Assembly: GCA_947479455.1 (NCBI GenBank)
Contig: CANJZE010000013.1
Location: 1-64,000, forward strand
Direction: 5' to 3'
Length of the DNA: 64,000 nt
Source: Bacteroidota bacterium
GTDB taxonomy: Bacteria > Bacteroidota > Bacteroidia > Chitinophagales > LD1
Program-made: the position numbers and the translations under genes
Shown: in pieces, positions 53,927 through 62,484 of the stretch
Layout: each line of letters starts with the position of its first letter
Numbering within the stretch: position 1 is the stretch's first letter
The notes under the pieces: model-generated
The model's input: only the letters and a program-made list of their open reading frames with translations
Databases searched by the model: none
Told to the model about the DNA's origin: nothing

Positions 53927-55930
53927 ATGAAATCTGGTTTTACCTTGTGCCGTTGGCTGTTGCTTATTGTCTGCTGTCTTTCGTTTGTCGTCATGCTACA
54001 GGCGCAAAGTGATTCTTTAAAGCAAGTCGAATTGAAAGACGTGGAAATTAATTCGCGTCAAACCACTAGGCTAGAAATGAGTGCGCGTGATGTAGAAGTG
54101 ATTAACAGTGGCGATTTAGTTAAAGATGCCTGCTGTAATTTGAGTGAGAGTTTTGAAAACTCCGCCACCGTAGATGTAAATTTTACGGATGCCGTTTCGG
54201 GTGCAAAAGAAATTCGAATGCTGGGACTCGATGGCGTATACACACAAATTATGATAGAGAATATTCCGAGTATTCGTGCGCTCGGAAATACTTTTGGTTT
54301 GAATTATATACCCGGCCCCTTGATGAGTTCTATACAGGTGAACAAGGGCGCGGGAAGTGTGGTGAATGGTTACGAAAGTATGACCGGCCAGATAAATGTG
54401 GAAATTAAAAAGCCGCAAACTGCCGATAGGTTTTTTGCGAACGTTTATCTCAATCAAGATTTGCGAACAGAATTGAATCTGATTTCAGCTACAAAAATTA
54501 ATGCGAAGTGGAGCACGCTTACATCGCTACAAGGACAACTTTCATTGTTGAAGATGGATTACAACCGCGACCGATATTTGGATAATCCGCTGGTGAAGAA
54601 TATCAATTTCTTCAATCGCTTTACCTATATGAGTCAAAAAATTTTCAGTTTTTGGCTTGGTGTTTCTGCCACTGTGGAAGATAGAATTGGAGGTTCTGTT
54701 CATTTTGATCCTAAGGTTGACCGAATGATGCAAAACGAATGGGGCTTGCGATTGACTACTCACCGCGCTGAGGTGTTTGCCAAGACAGCATTCAATTTGC
54801 CGAACGAAAGATTCATTGGCATTCAATACAAATACATTTATCAAAATCAATTTGGTTATGCGGGCAGAAGAGATTACAACGGGTTAGAACATTTTGGTTA
54901 CGTCAATTTTATTTATCAGAAGAATTTAAACGAACGGGATGACGCCATAAAAGTGGGCGCTTCGATTTTGGTAGATAATGTGAACGAACAGTTTGACTCT
55001 TTTGCGCGCAAGCGAACAGAAATTGTGCCCGGTGGTTTTATTGAAGGCAATTTCAGTTTCGGGAAGGAGAAGAAGGTGGTGCTGATTGGCGGCTTGCGCG
55101 TTGACCAGCACAATATCTACGGCACGTTGCTTTCTCCTCGGTTTAATTTAAAGTGGAATATTCTTTACGATTTCAGTTTGCGCATTTCAGCAGGAAGAGG
55201 ATACCGAACACCAACTTTGTTTGCCGAAAACTTTGGTCTGCTTTCGAGCAACCGTACGTTGGAAATAGATTCGAAAATAAAAATGGAAGAAGCTTGGAAT
55301 TACGGAGCGAGTTTGAATTACAAGTTCTTTCTCAACTTTAGAGAAGGAACGATTAGTGTGGATTTTTATCGCACTGATTTTATTCATCAAGTAGTAATTG
55401 ATTTGGAAAACACGCGACAACTTCAGTTGTATAATTTAACGGGAAAATCATTTGCCAATGCCGCGCAGGCAGAAGCAAGTTACGAAGTAGTAAAAGGTTT
55501 TGATGTGAAACTGGCATATAAATATGAGCAGGCGAAAACTGATTTTAAAAGCGGTAGAAAAATGATTGCACTGCGACCGCAGCACCGAGGTTTGGTTTCG
55601 TTGCAATACACTACTAAGAATAAACATTGGCGGTTTAACACGAGCTTGAACTGGTTTGGCAAAACGCGTATACCTGATACTTCTTTAAATGATGTACCGA
55701 ATCAGCGCGGTACACAGTCAAAAGATTTTTTTCAACTGAATGCGCAAATAACTTTTAAGTGGAAGAAGTGGGAAATGTATTTAGGAGGAGAAAACCTGCT
55801 CAACTTTACGCAAAAGAATCCTATCATCAATGGCGACCAACCTTTCAGCAATCAGTTTGATGCAAGTTTAATTTGGGGACCGCTGCGCGGAGCAATGGCG
55901 TTTACGGGTGTAAGGTTTAGTTTGAAATAG
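53927..55930 (+). CDS. TonB-dependent receptor lacking CarboxypepD_reg domain, with Cys-Cys plug motif
   Basis: A 667-residue outer-membrane receptor. The signal peptide (residues 1-27, ending MLQAQ) is partly coded by a TGTCTG-type repeat. Unlike the receptor at 47711, there is no CarboxypepD_reg domain; the plug starts at VELKDVEINSRQ and has the paired cysteines KDACCNLSESFE (Cys69, Cys70). Later plug motifs: IRMLGLDGVYTQIMI and VNKGAGSVVNGYESMTGQINVE. The barrel ends FTGVRFSLK. The Cys pair and upstream Cys/His-rich gene suggest a metal-linked receptor. Confidence 0.85.
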   Translation: MKSGFTLCRWLLLIVCCLSFVVMLQAQSDSLKQVELKDVEINSRQTTRLEMSARDVEVINSGDLVKDACCNLSESFENSATVDVNFTDAVSGAKEIRMLGLDGVYTQIMIENIPSIRALGNTFGLNYIPGPLMSSIQVNKGAGSVVNGYESMTGQINVEIKKPQTADRFFANVYLNQDLRTELNLISATKINAKWSTLTSLQGQLSLLKMDYNRDRYLDNPLVKNINFFNRFTYMSQKIFSFWLGVSATVEDRIGGSVHFDPKVDRMMQNEWGLRLTTHRAEVFAKTAFNLPNERFIGIQYKYIYQNQFGYAGRRDYNGLEHFGYVNFIYQKNLNERDDAIKVGASILVDNVNEQFDSFARKRTEIVPGGFIEGNFSFGKEKKVVLIGGLRVDQHNIYGTLLSPRFNLKWNILYDFSLRISAGRGYRTPTLFAENFGLLSSNRTLEIDSKIKMEEAWNYGASLNYKFFLNFREGTISVDFYRTDFIHQVVIDLENTRQLQLYNLTGKSFANAAQAEASYEVVKGFDVKLAYKYEQAKTDFKSGRKMIALRPQHRGLVSLQYTTKNKHWRFNTSLNWFGKTRIPDTSLNDVPNQRGTQSKDFFQLNAQITFKWKKWEMYLGGENLLNFTQKNPIINGDQPFSNQFDASLIWGPLRGAMAFTGVRFSLK

Positions 55931-55972
55931 AAATTAGACATTAGATAATTCAGAAACGATTATTGCCATTTC

Positions 55973-57208
55973 TCAATTCTGTTTTTCGGTCTTAAAAGGA
56001 TTTCTAAACGTGTATTGCTGAGGAACCAGATTAGCGGTGTACGGTTTTACCAATAGAAAATTGAACAACGCATTTTTGTGTTTCAAATAGCCATACATAG
56101 GCGATGGCACTGCTCCTATAGTGCTTTTAATTTCGGGAGCGGTGCGACCAAAATGAAGTTGTGTTACACGGTTTTCAATTCCAAACTGAATCATATCATA
56201 CATCATGTGTTGGTATAAATGAATGGGCTTAGTAAGTTCATGTTCCATACCGGTATAATGTACTTCCATTCGTTTGCCAAAAACAAAAGCAGAAATAAAT
56301 CCGAGCATTTTTCCTTCCTTAAAATAACCGTAGACGTGATATTGACGAGGCAACGATTTTTTTTGCTCCGCAAAAAATTCTTTGTTGAGTTCACTCAATT
56401 TAAAATCGGCACCGCGCATAACGTGGTTGTAAAGCTCGTAGATGCGCGCACTGTGTTCTTCAATTTCTGCTACATCCAAATTTTTGCATGTAACTCCCGC
56501 ATCTTTGCATAGCGACAACACTTTTTTAGCACGCACACGATATTTGGATGACAGTGCATTCAGGTAATCTTCGAATGTTTTCCATTCAGGATTTAACTGA
56601 ATGCTCATGTCGCTTTCTACCGTAATTTGATGGTAGTTGTTTTCAAGAAACTGCGAATCGAAAGCTGTTTTGGGTTCATACAAATCGGATATCAAAACGG
56701 CTTGAATATTTCTTTCTTGTTGTTGAATTTTTGCTGCCGCCTGTCGAATCAGTTTTGCTTGAACGGTCTTTTCGCCTTCGTGCGAAAAATAAAAACCGTT
56801 TTCGCCTGTCATAAACACATTGCCGCTTACCAGCAAGCGAAGATTTATGGCGTTCAATACTTTTTCGGTTACACTTTTTAGTGGCTTCATAATAAAAGCA
56901 GGCGAAACATTATCTGGAAAATAATTGATGAGCTGGTTAGCGTGAAACATAACCACCTGAAAATACATTACACCAATGGTGTTGTTATCTTTTTGAACGA
57001 GAACATACTTGAACTGCATTTTGTCCTTATGCAATTGTTCGAGTAGTTGCAAATTTTGGTGCTGCATCAACACGTTGCGTTCCGGCACATGCTGGTTCCA
57101 TTGCATGGCATTTACTTCATCGGCTGAATGATAGATGGTGAAATGGTAATTTTTTATGCTTTCGCATTCGGTTTTATCGCTACAGGGGCAGGGCACAGAT
57201 ACTGTCAT
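55973..57208 (-). CDS. GNAT/FemAB-like acyltransferase family protein
   Basis: A 411-residue protein resembling the FemAB/peptidoglycan-synthesis acyltransferase fold. Segments typical of that group: LSSKYRVRAKKVLSLCKDAGVT (residues ~218-240), YHVYGYFKEGKMLGFISAFVFG and LHFGRTAPEIKSTIGAVPSPMYGY. The N-terminus has an unusual Cys-rich start VSVPCPCSDKTEC (Cys7, Cys9, Cys15). Substrate unknown; such enzymes attach amino acids or acyl groups to lipids, peptides or cell-wall precursors. The start is the ATG at 57208. It is not in an obvious operon. Confidence 0.6.
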   Translation of the reverse strand: MTVSVPCPCSDKTECESIKNYHFTIYHSADEVNAMQWNQHVPERNVLMQHQNLQLLEQLHKDKMQFKYVLVQKDNNTIGVMYFQVVMFHANQLINYFPDNVSPAFIMKPLKSVTEKVLNAINLRLLVSGNVFMTGENGFYFSHEGEKTVQAKLIRQAAAKIQQQERNIQAVLISDLYEPKTAFDSQFLENNYHQITVESDMSIQLNPEWKTFEDYLNALSSKYRVRAKKVLSLCKDAGVTCKNLDVAEIEEHSARIYELYNHVMRGADFKLSELNKEFFAEQKKSLPRQYHVYGYFKEGKMLGFISAFVFGKRMEVHYTGMEHELTKPIHLYQHMMYDMIQFGIENRVTQLHFGRTAPEIKSTIGAVPSPMYGYLKHKNALFNFLLVKPYTANLVPQQYTFRNPFKTEKQN

Positions 57209-57281
57209 CGTTAATGTATGACGAACAAGATGAAAAATAATTTTAGAAAAGAACTAGAGTTAAGACAATAGACATCAGACA

Positions 57282-57314
57282 GAAAAAAAACAGCTCCGGA
57301 GATTGGAGCTGTTT
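57282..57314 (-). terminator. Intrinsic terminator after the GAPDH gene
   Basis: On the minus strand AAACAGCTCC-AATCTCC-GGAGCTGTTTTTTTTCT forms a strong stem with a run of eight T, just beyond the stop at 57338. Confidence 0.92.
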
Positions 57315-57337
57315 GAAATATTTATGGAGTATCTGAT

Positions 57338-58786
57338 TTAGAAATAAACCAGTCTTCTTACATCGGCCAAATGCTTTGCAAGGCGAATTACCTGTGCAGT
57401 GTAACCATATTCATTATCGTACCAGGCGTAAACCACTACCCGTAAACCATCTTCAGAGACGATGGTTGCTTTGCTATCAATTTCGCAAGCGTGCGAATTG
57501 CCAATTACATCGCTTGAAACAATTTCGTCAGAAATAGAGAAATCAATTTGTTCTACCAACTTGCCATACAGCGAGGCATTACGTAAAAAATTATTGACTT
57601 CTTCTACCGATGTTTTGCGCTTAACTGTTAAACTCAAAATAGCGAGTGATACATTCGGCACCGGAACACGCACAGCATTCGAAGTGAGTTTGCCTTTCAT
57701 GAACGGAAATATTTTGGTTACCGCTTTGCCTGCACCGGTTTCGGTAATTACCATATTGATTGGTGCACCGCGGCCTCTGCGCGATTTTTTGTGATAGTTG
57801 TCGAGCAAATTCTGGTCGTTCGTATAAGCATGAACTGTTTCAATGTGGCCTTGTTCAATGCCTAAAGAATTTTCAATAACATCAATTACCGGAACAATAG
57901 CATTGGTGGTGCATGAAGCCGCAGAAAAAAGTTTAGTAGAAGACGCATTATATTTTTCATGGTTCACACCATAAACAATATTCGGAATATCGCCTTTGCT
58001 TGGCGCAGTTAGAATAACCATATCGGAACCTTTTGCTTTCAAGTGTTCGCCCAGCGCAGCTTCATCGCGCCATACTCCGGTGTTATCAATAATGATTGCG
58101 TTGTCAATACCATAAGCCGTGTAATCAATTTCGGCAGGCGATTTTGCCGAAATCATTTTTACTGTATGCCCATTAATGTTAATCGCGTTGTTAGCTGCAT
58201 CTGGAACAACCACCCCGCCAAATTTTCCATGCACCGAATCTTTGCGAAGCAAACTTGCGCGTTTAGGCAAATCATCGGCCGCGCGTTCGCGGGTAACAAT
58301 TCCTTTTAACCGAAGTTGGTGACCGCTACCGGCATGGTCCATTAAAATACGTGCCGCTAGTCTTCCAATTCGACCAAAACCATAAAGCACCACATCGCGC
58401 GGAACGAGCTTGCGTTTATCTGCGCCAATAAATTCGGCCAATTTTGTTTTCACAAATTCATCAACACTTGTAAAGTTTTTGCCTTCGTTATTGTATTCGT
58501 TCGAAAGGCGACCTAAATCAATTTTAGAAGGCGCTATGTTCAATTTCGAAATAGCCAAAGCCAAATCGCGTGAGAGGGTAATAGAAAGTGTAACTCCCGC
58601 AAATTGCGAAAGGTAGTTGTGGTCGTGAATAATTTCACTCAACTTTTTATCAAAAAATTTTCTGCGGAAAAGAACCAGTTCAATATCTTTTTCGAGCAAA
58701 AGTTTACTGGCGGTGTGTTGTAATTCAAGTGTTGCTTTTTCACTTTCTACCCACTGCTTTAATTCCTTTTCGTAGTTGTCGGCCAT
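57338..58786 (-). CDS. gap: Glyceraldehyde-3-phosphate dehydrogenase, long form
   Basis: A 482-residue GAPDH. The NAD-binding Rossmann motif is YGFGRIGRLAARI (135-147) and the catalytic cysteine is in SAASCTTNA (Cys292), with ETVHAYTNDQNLLDNYHKKSRRGRGAP and WYDNEYGY downstream. The first ~130 residues are an extra, mostly helical N-terminal domain absent from the usual ~335-residue enzyme; long GAPDHs of this type are known in Bacteroidota and proteobacteria and are often a second copy. Role: oxidation of glyceraldehyde-3-phosphate in glycolysis or gluconeogenesis. A clear terminator follows. Confidence 0.92.
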   Translation of the reverse strand: MADNYEKELKQWVESEKATLELQHTASKLLLEKDIELVLFRRKFFDKKLSEIIHDHNYLSQFAGVTLSITLSRDLALAISKLNIAPSKIDLGRLSNEYNNEGKNFTSVDEFVKTKLAEFIGADKRKLVPRDVVLYGFGRIGRLAARILMDHAGSGHQLRLKGIVTRERAADDLPKRASLLRKDSVHGKFGGVVVPDAANNAININGHTVKMISAKSPAEIDYTAYGIDNAIIIDNTGVWRDEAALGEHLKAKGSDMVILTAPSKGDIPNIVYGVNHEKYNASSTKLFSAASCTTNAIVPVIDVIENSLGIEQGHIETVHAYTNDQNLLDNYHKKSRRGRGAPINMVITETGAGKAVTKIFPFMKGKLTSNAVRVPVPNVSLAILSLTVKRKTSVEEVNNFLRNASLYGKLVEQIDFSISDEIVSSDVIGNSHACEIDSKATIVSEDGLRVVVYAWYDNEYGYTAQVIRLAKHLADVRRLVYF

Positions 58787-58968
58787 GGCAATAAATGTTT
58801 ATTGATGAACAATTTTTTTAGCGTGCGCGAATATGAAAAGAATTCGCAAAAGGAGAAATTGCAACGTATGGATGACAATGGCACCGTATTCAAATTCAAA
58901 TTACTGCCATAGAAATAACTATTTACCAGCGATTGTATTTCCTTATTTTCACGCCACAAATTTCAATC

Positions 58969-61026
58969 ATGAATAAATTTCTTCTCTGCTTTGTAAGTGT
59001 GTTATTTTTTAACACTGGTTCGTTTGCAAATATCGGTGATACAACCCTTTTGATTACTCACTTAAAAACAAAACTCAAAAGCCCGCCACAGAATTATGAT
59101 ATGTGGACGGTTATTCCTGATTCGGGAAAAACCTATCAGAAAATTATGATGACGTTTGTGTTGGGTTGCGATACTCCTTGTTCGCATTGGGATTATACCG
59201 TGAATGCAGATTTTGGAAAGAAGAGTGGAGCGCTTGATTCAAGTATTGCAACTATTGATACTTTGGCCCACGACACTATTTGGACTTATACCGAGCATAT
59301 TGACTACATTGAAACAGGAAGATTGATTACTCCTTATGGAACTTACATGGATGCAAACCAGCAGGGATTTAACCGCGCATGGAATCAGCCGTTCTATTAT
59401 GATGTAACAGACTATGCCGAATTTTTAAAAGACTCCGTAGCTATTCGTGTGCACTACGATGGATGGAGCGATGGATTTACAGCTACAGTTACTTTCATGT
59501 TTATAGAAGGACCACCAACACGAACCGTGCAAAGTGTGCGCGAGATTTATCATAGCTATTATGGTTATGCCAACTCAACAGATTTTGAAAATCAAGTTGC
59601 TGCAAAAACTTTTTTCATTGATACCAACGTTACTTCGGCAAAGGTAATTGTGAATATGACAGGGCACGGCTCGCAGGGAGAGTTTGACCCGCATAGTTTT
59701 TTTATAAAGGTGAATAATGCAGAAGTATACAGTCACTTGCTTTGGAAAGATGATTGCGATGTAAATCCTGTTTCGCCACAAGGTGGCACTTGGATTTTTC
59801 ACCGCGCTAACTGGTGCCCTGGTGATAAAGTTCCTATTTATGAAACAGATATTACACCTTATATAAATGCCGGGCAAAACGTTTCACTTGATTTAGATTT
59901 TGATGATTTTACGATTCAGGGCGGGCAAAGTGCCGGCTACGGAATTTCAGCACACTTAATTACCTACACTTCACAGAAAACGAATGATGTGAAGATGGAA
60001 GAAATTATTGCGCCAAATTCGGACAAGACATATCTACATTGGAATCCGATAAGCACTCTACCAAAGGTGAAAATCAAAAACATGGGAAGTAATAATCTTT
60101 CTTACGCTGAAATTTCCTATTGGGTAAAGGGCGGTAGCAAATGGTACTACGAATGGCACGGAAACCTTCCTCCTTTTGAATCAGAGCAAATTACTCTCCC
60201 CGCTTTTGATTGGGGTGGCTTAGATACGTCCGACCGTGTGTTTTATGCTGAGGCGAAATGGCCTAATCAGGTTCCCGATGAGTATGCGTTCAACAATAAG
60301 TTGCAATCTAGTTTTGACATGACACCAAAGCTTGATTCTGTTTTTTACATCTATTTTAAAACTAATAATCATCCCGAAGAAAATTGGTACATCGTGAAGA
60401 ATGAAGATGGAGATACAATTAATCTAAAAACAACATTTCCTGTAAACACCATCTTGCGTGATACCCTTCATTTAGCTCCGGGCAGTTATACCTTCGATAT
60501 GAATGACTATGACAATGTAAGTTACGGATGTGGTGATGGTTTGAAATTTTTTGGCAACCAATCACCTTATGCTACAACTTCTGATGCATGGTACGAAACA
60601 ACGGGGTTGATTAAGTTATACAAAATGAATGGCAGCGTTTCTAAAAACTTCACAAGTGAATTTGGTGCAAACATTCATTACGAATTTACCGTTGGGTATA
60701 ATTTAGGGTCAAACCCGTATAAAATCCCTCCCGTTGAGCCGGTTCACAATACAAGTCTGATTGATTTGAGTTTGTTGGATGCGGCTATGAATGTGTTCCC
60801 TAATCCCGCAAAAGAGTTAATCAATATTCAAATTGATTTGAATCAGGATGCCGATGGAGTGATTATGATGAGTGATGTTTCAGGAAGATCTATTCGTGAG
60901 TTTCATGTAAACGGTTCATCGAAATATTTTGTAACCATTCCTTCCAACGAATTGGCAAAAGGAATGTACTTCGTCAATTTTATTTCGAACGGCAAACATT
61001 TGACGAGAAAGATTGTGGTGCAGTAA
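58969..61026 (+). CDS. Secreted PNGase F-like protein with T9SS type A tail
   Basis: A 685-residue secreted protein. I use the ATG at 58969 (MNKFLLCFVSVLFFNTGSFA), not the track start 58933. The N-terminal and middle region resembles the peptide-N-glycosidase F family: FVLGCDTPCSHWDYTVNADFG, ETGRLITPYGTYMD, NMTGHGSQGEFDPHSFFIKVNNAEV and NWCPGDKVP. PNGase F cleaves N-glycans from Asn residues. The C-terminus is a T9SS type A sorting domain (MNVFPNPAKELINIQIDLNQ ... LAKGMYFVNFISNGKHLTRKIVVQ). Likely secreted to attack glycoproteins. Activity is not proven by motif alone. Confidence 0.8.
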   Translation: MNKFLLCFVSVLFFNTGSFANIGDTTLLITHLKTKLKSPPQNYDMWTVIPDSGKTYQKIMMTFVLGCDTPCSHWDYTVNADFGKKSGALDSSIATIDTLAHDTIWTYTEHIDYIETGRLITPYGTYMDANQQGFNRAWNQPFYYDVTDYAEFLKDSVAIRVHYDGWSDGFTATVTFMFIEGPPTRTVQSVREIYHSYYGYANSTDFENQVAAKTFFIDTNVTSAKVIVNMTGHGSQGEFDPHSFFIKVNNAEVYSHLLWKDDCDVNPVSPQGGTWIFHRANWCPGDKVPIYETDITPYINAGQNVSLDLDFDDFTIQGGQSAGYGISAHLITYTSQKTNDVKMEEIIAPNSDKTYLHWNPISTLPKVKIKNMGSNNLSYAEISYWVKGGSKWYYEWHGNLPPFESEQITLPAFDWGGLDTSDRVFYAEAKWPNQVPDEYAFNNKLQSSFDMTPKLDSVFYIYFKTNNHPEENWYIVKNEDGDTINLKTTFPVNTILRDTLHLAPGSYTFDMNDYDNVSYGCGDGLKFFGNQSPYATTSDAWYETTGLIKLYKMNGSVSKNFTSEFGANIHYEFTVGYNLGSNPYKIPPVEPVHNTSLIDLSLLDAAMNVFPNPAKELINIQIDLNQDADGVIMMSDVSGRSIREFHVNGSSKYFVTIPSNELAKGMYFVNFISNGKHLTRKIVVQ

Positions 61027-61125
61027 CTTTTAGCTGACATGTCAAAACCTATTAGCGTATTCAATGCACAACAGTGCGTTAGTATTGAGTTACCTTTTTG
61101 AATTTATCATGCACATATTTGATGC

Positions 61126-62466
61126 ATGAATTCTTCTATCCTTATTATTGAAGACAACCCCGAGTTTCTCTCACTCATTTCACGCATCATTTCGAAAGAG
61201 GGATTTCAAACCCAACCTGCGCATGATGCAACTACCGGTTTAAAAATTTTAGACAAAGAAGAAATTGCGGCTGTGCTCTGCGATGTAAACCTGCCCGATT
61301 ATAACGGAGTAAAGTTGGTTGAAACCATTAAGTCGAAATTTCCTTTCCTTGAAATAATTGTACTCACTGGTCACGGAAGTATTGAAGACGGTGTTCAGAG
61401 CATGAAGAACGGAGCGTTTGATTACTTGGTTAAAGGAACGGATAACAAGCGATTGATTCCGCTTTTGAACAAAGCGATTGAAAAATCAGAAATGCAAAGA
61501 CGCATTTATCAATTGGAAAAAACTGTTTCAGAAAAATACAGTTTCGAAAATATAATTGGTGAATCTGCTGCTTTAGAAAAATCAAAAACGCTTGCCAACA
61601 AAGTAGCGCAAACCGATGCGAATGTTTTATTACTGGGTGAAACCGGAACCGGTAAAGAAGTTTTTGCGCAGGCAATTCATTATGCTGGCAAAAGAAAACT
61701 GAAACCGTTTGTGGCGGTTAACTGTAGTTCGTTTGGGAAAGAAATTTTAGAGAGCGAATTGTTTGGTCATAAAGCGGGTGCTTTTACCGGAGCTATAAAA
61801 GACAAGCGAGGCTTTTTAGAAGAAGCCAACGGAGGAACTATTTTCTTAGATGAGATTGGCGAAATGAATATTGACCTGCAGGCAAAATTATTGCGGGTGC
61901 TGGAGTCACAGGAGTTTTATAAAGTTGGTGATTCCAAAGCAACAAAAGTAGATGTGCGCATCATTGCCGCTACCAATCGCAATCTTGAACTCGAATCAAC
62001 TAAAGGAAATTTCCGTTCCGATTTATTTTATCGTCTATCTGTTTTTCAAATTCAATTGCCATCGCTTAACGAGCGTATGGAAGATTTAGAAGCGTTGGTG
62101 AAATACTATTTGAAGTTTCATGCCACAAAGGCGGCAATGAAAATTCCGAAGGTGAATAAAGAGTTTATGGAAACCTTGAAGAAACACCAATGGAAAGGAA
62201 ATATACGCGAGTTGAAAAATGTGATTGAGCGCGCCATGATTCTGTGTGAAGGCGAATTACTGCCTGAGCATTTACCTTTTGATTTTACTTCGCCTGTAAG
62301 CGATACACAAATTACTTTCAACTTAGCTGACATAGAAAGACAGCACATTATGAAAGTGTTGAAACATACAAGTAACAACAAAACAGAATCAGCGCGATTG
62401 ATGGGAATAGGTTTGACTACGCTTTACCGCAAATTGCAGGAGTACGGATTAGAAGTGGCTTCTTAA
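61126..62466 (+). CDS. NtrC-family sigma-54-dependent response regulator
   Basis: A 446-residue three-domain regulator. Receiver domain (1-120): phospho-Asp Asp53 in LCDVNLPD, and LTGHGS and YLVKG. The AAA+ domain has Walker A GETGTGKE, the sigma-54-contacting loop GAFTGA and Walker B GGTIFLDEIGEM. C-terminal Fis-type HTH: SARLMGIGLTTLYRKLQEYGL. It activates RpoN-dependent promoters on phosphorylation. No histidine kinase is adjacent, so its partner is elsewhere. The gene upstream and downstream are T9SS secreted proteins; no -24/-12 site was recognised nearby. Confidence 0.94.
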   Translation: MNSSILIIEDNPEFLSLISRIISKEGFQTQPAHDATTGLKILDKEEIAAVLCDVNLPDYNGVKLVETIKSKFPFLEIIVLTGHGSIEDGVQSMKNGAFDYLVKGTDNKRLIPLLNKAIEKSEMQRRIYQLEKTVSEKYSFENIIGESAALEKSKTLANKVAQTDANVLLLGETGTGKEVFAQAIHYAGKRKLKPFVAVNCSSFGKEILESELFGHKAGAFTGAIKDKRGFLEEANGGTIFLDEIGEMNIDLQAKLLRVLESQEFYKVGDSKATKVDVRIIAATNRNLELESTKGNFRSDLFYRLSVFQIQLPSLNERMEDLEALVKYYLKFHATKAAMKIPKVNKEFMETLKKHQWKGNIRELKNVIERAMILCEGELLPEHLPFDFTSPVSDTQITFNLADIERQHIMKVLKHTSNNKTESARLMGIGLTTLYRKLQEYGLEVAS

Positions 62467-62484
62467 AACAATCTCATTTACTCC

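Noticed and set aside
57262-57284. gacaatagacatcagac near the GAPDH terminator as a regulatory site
   Set aside because: It is another copy of the tgtctg interspersed repeat; no regulatory role shown.
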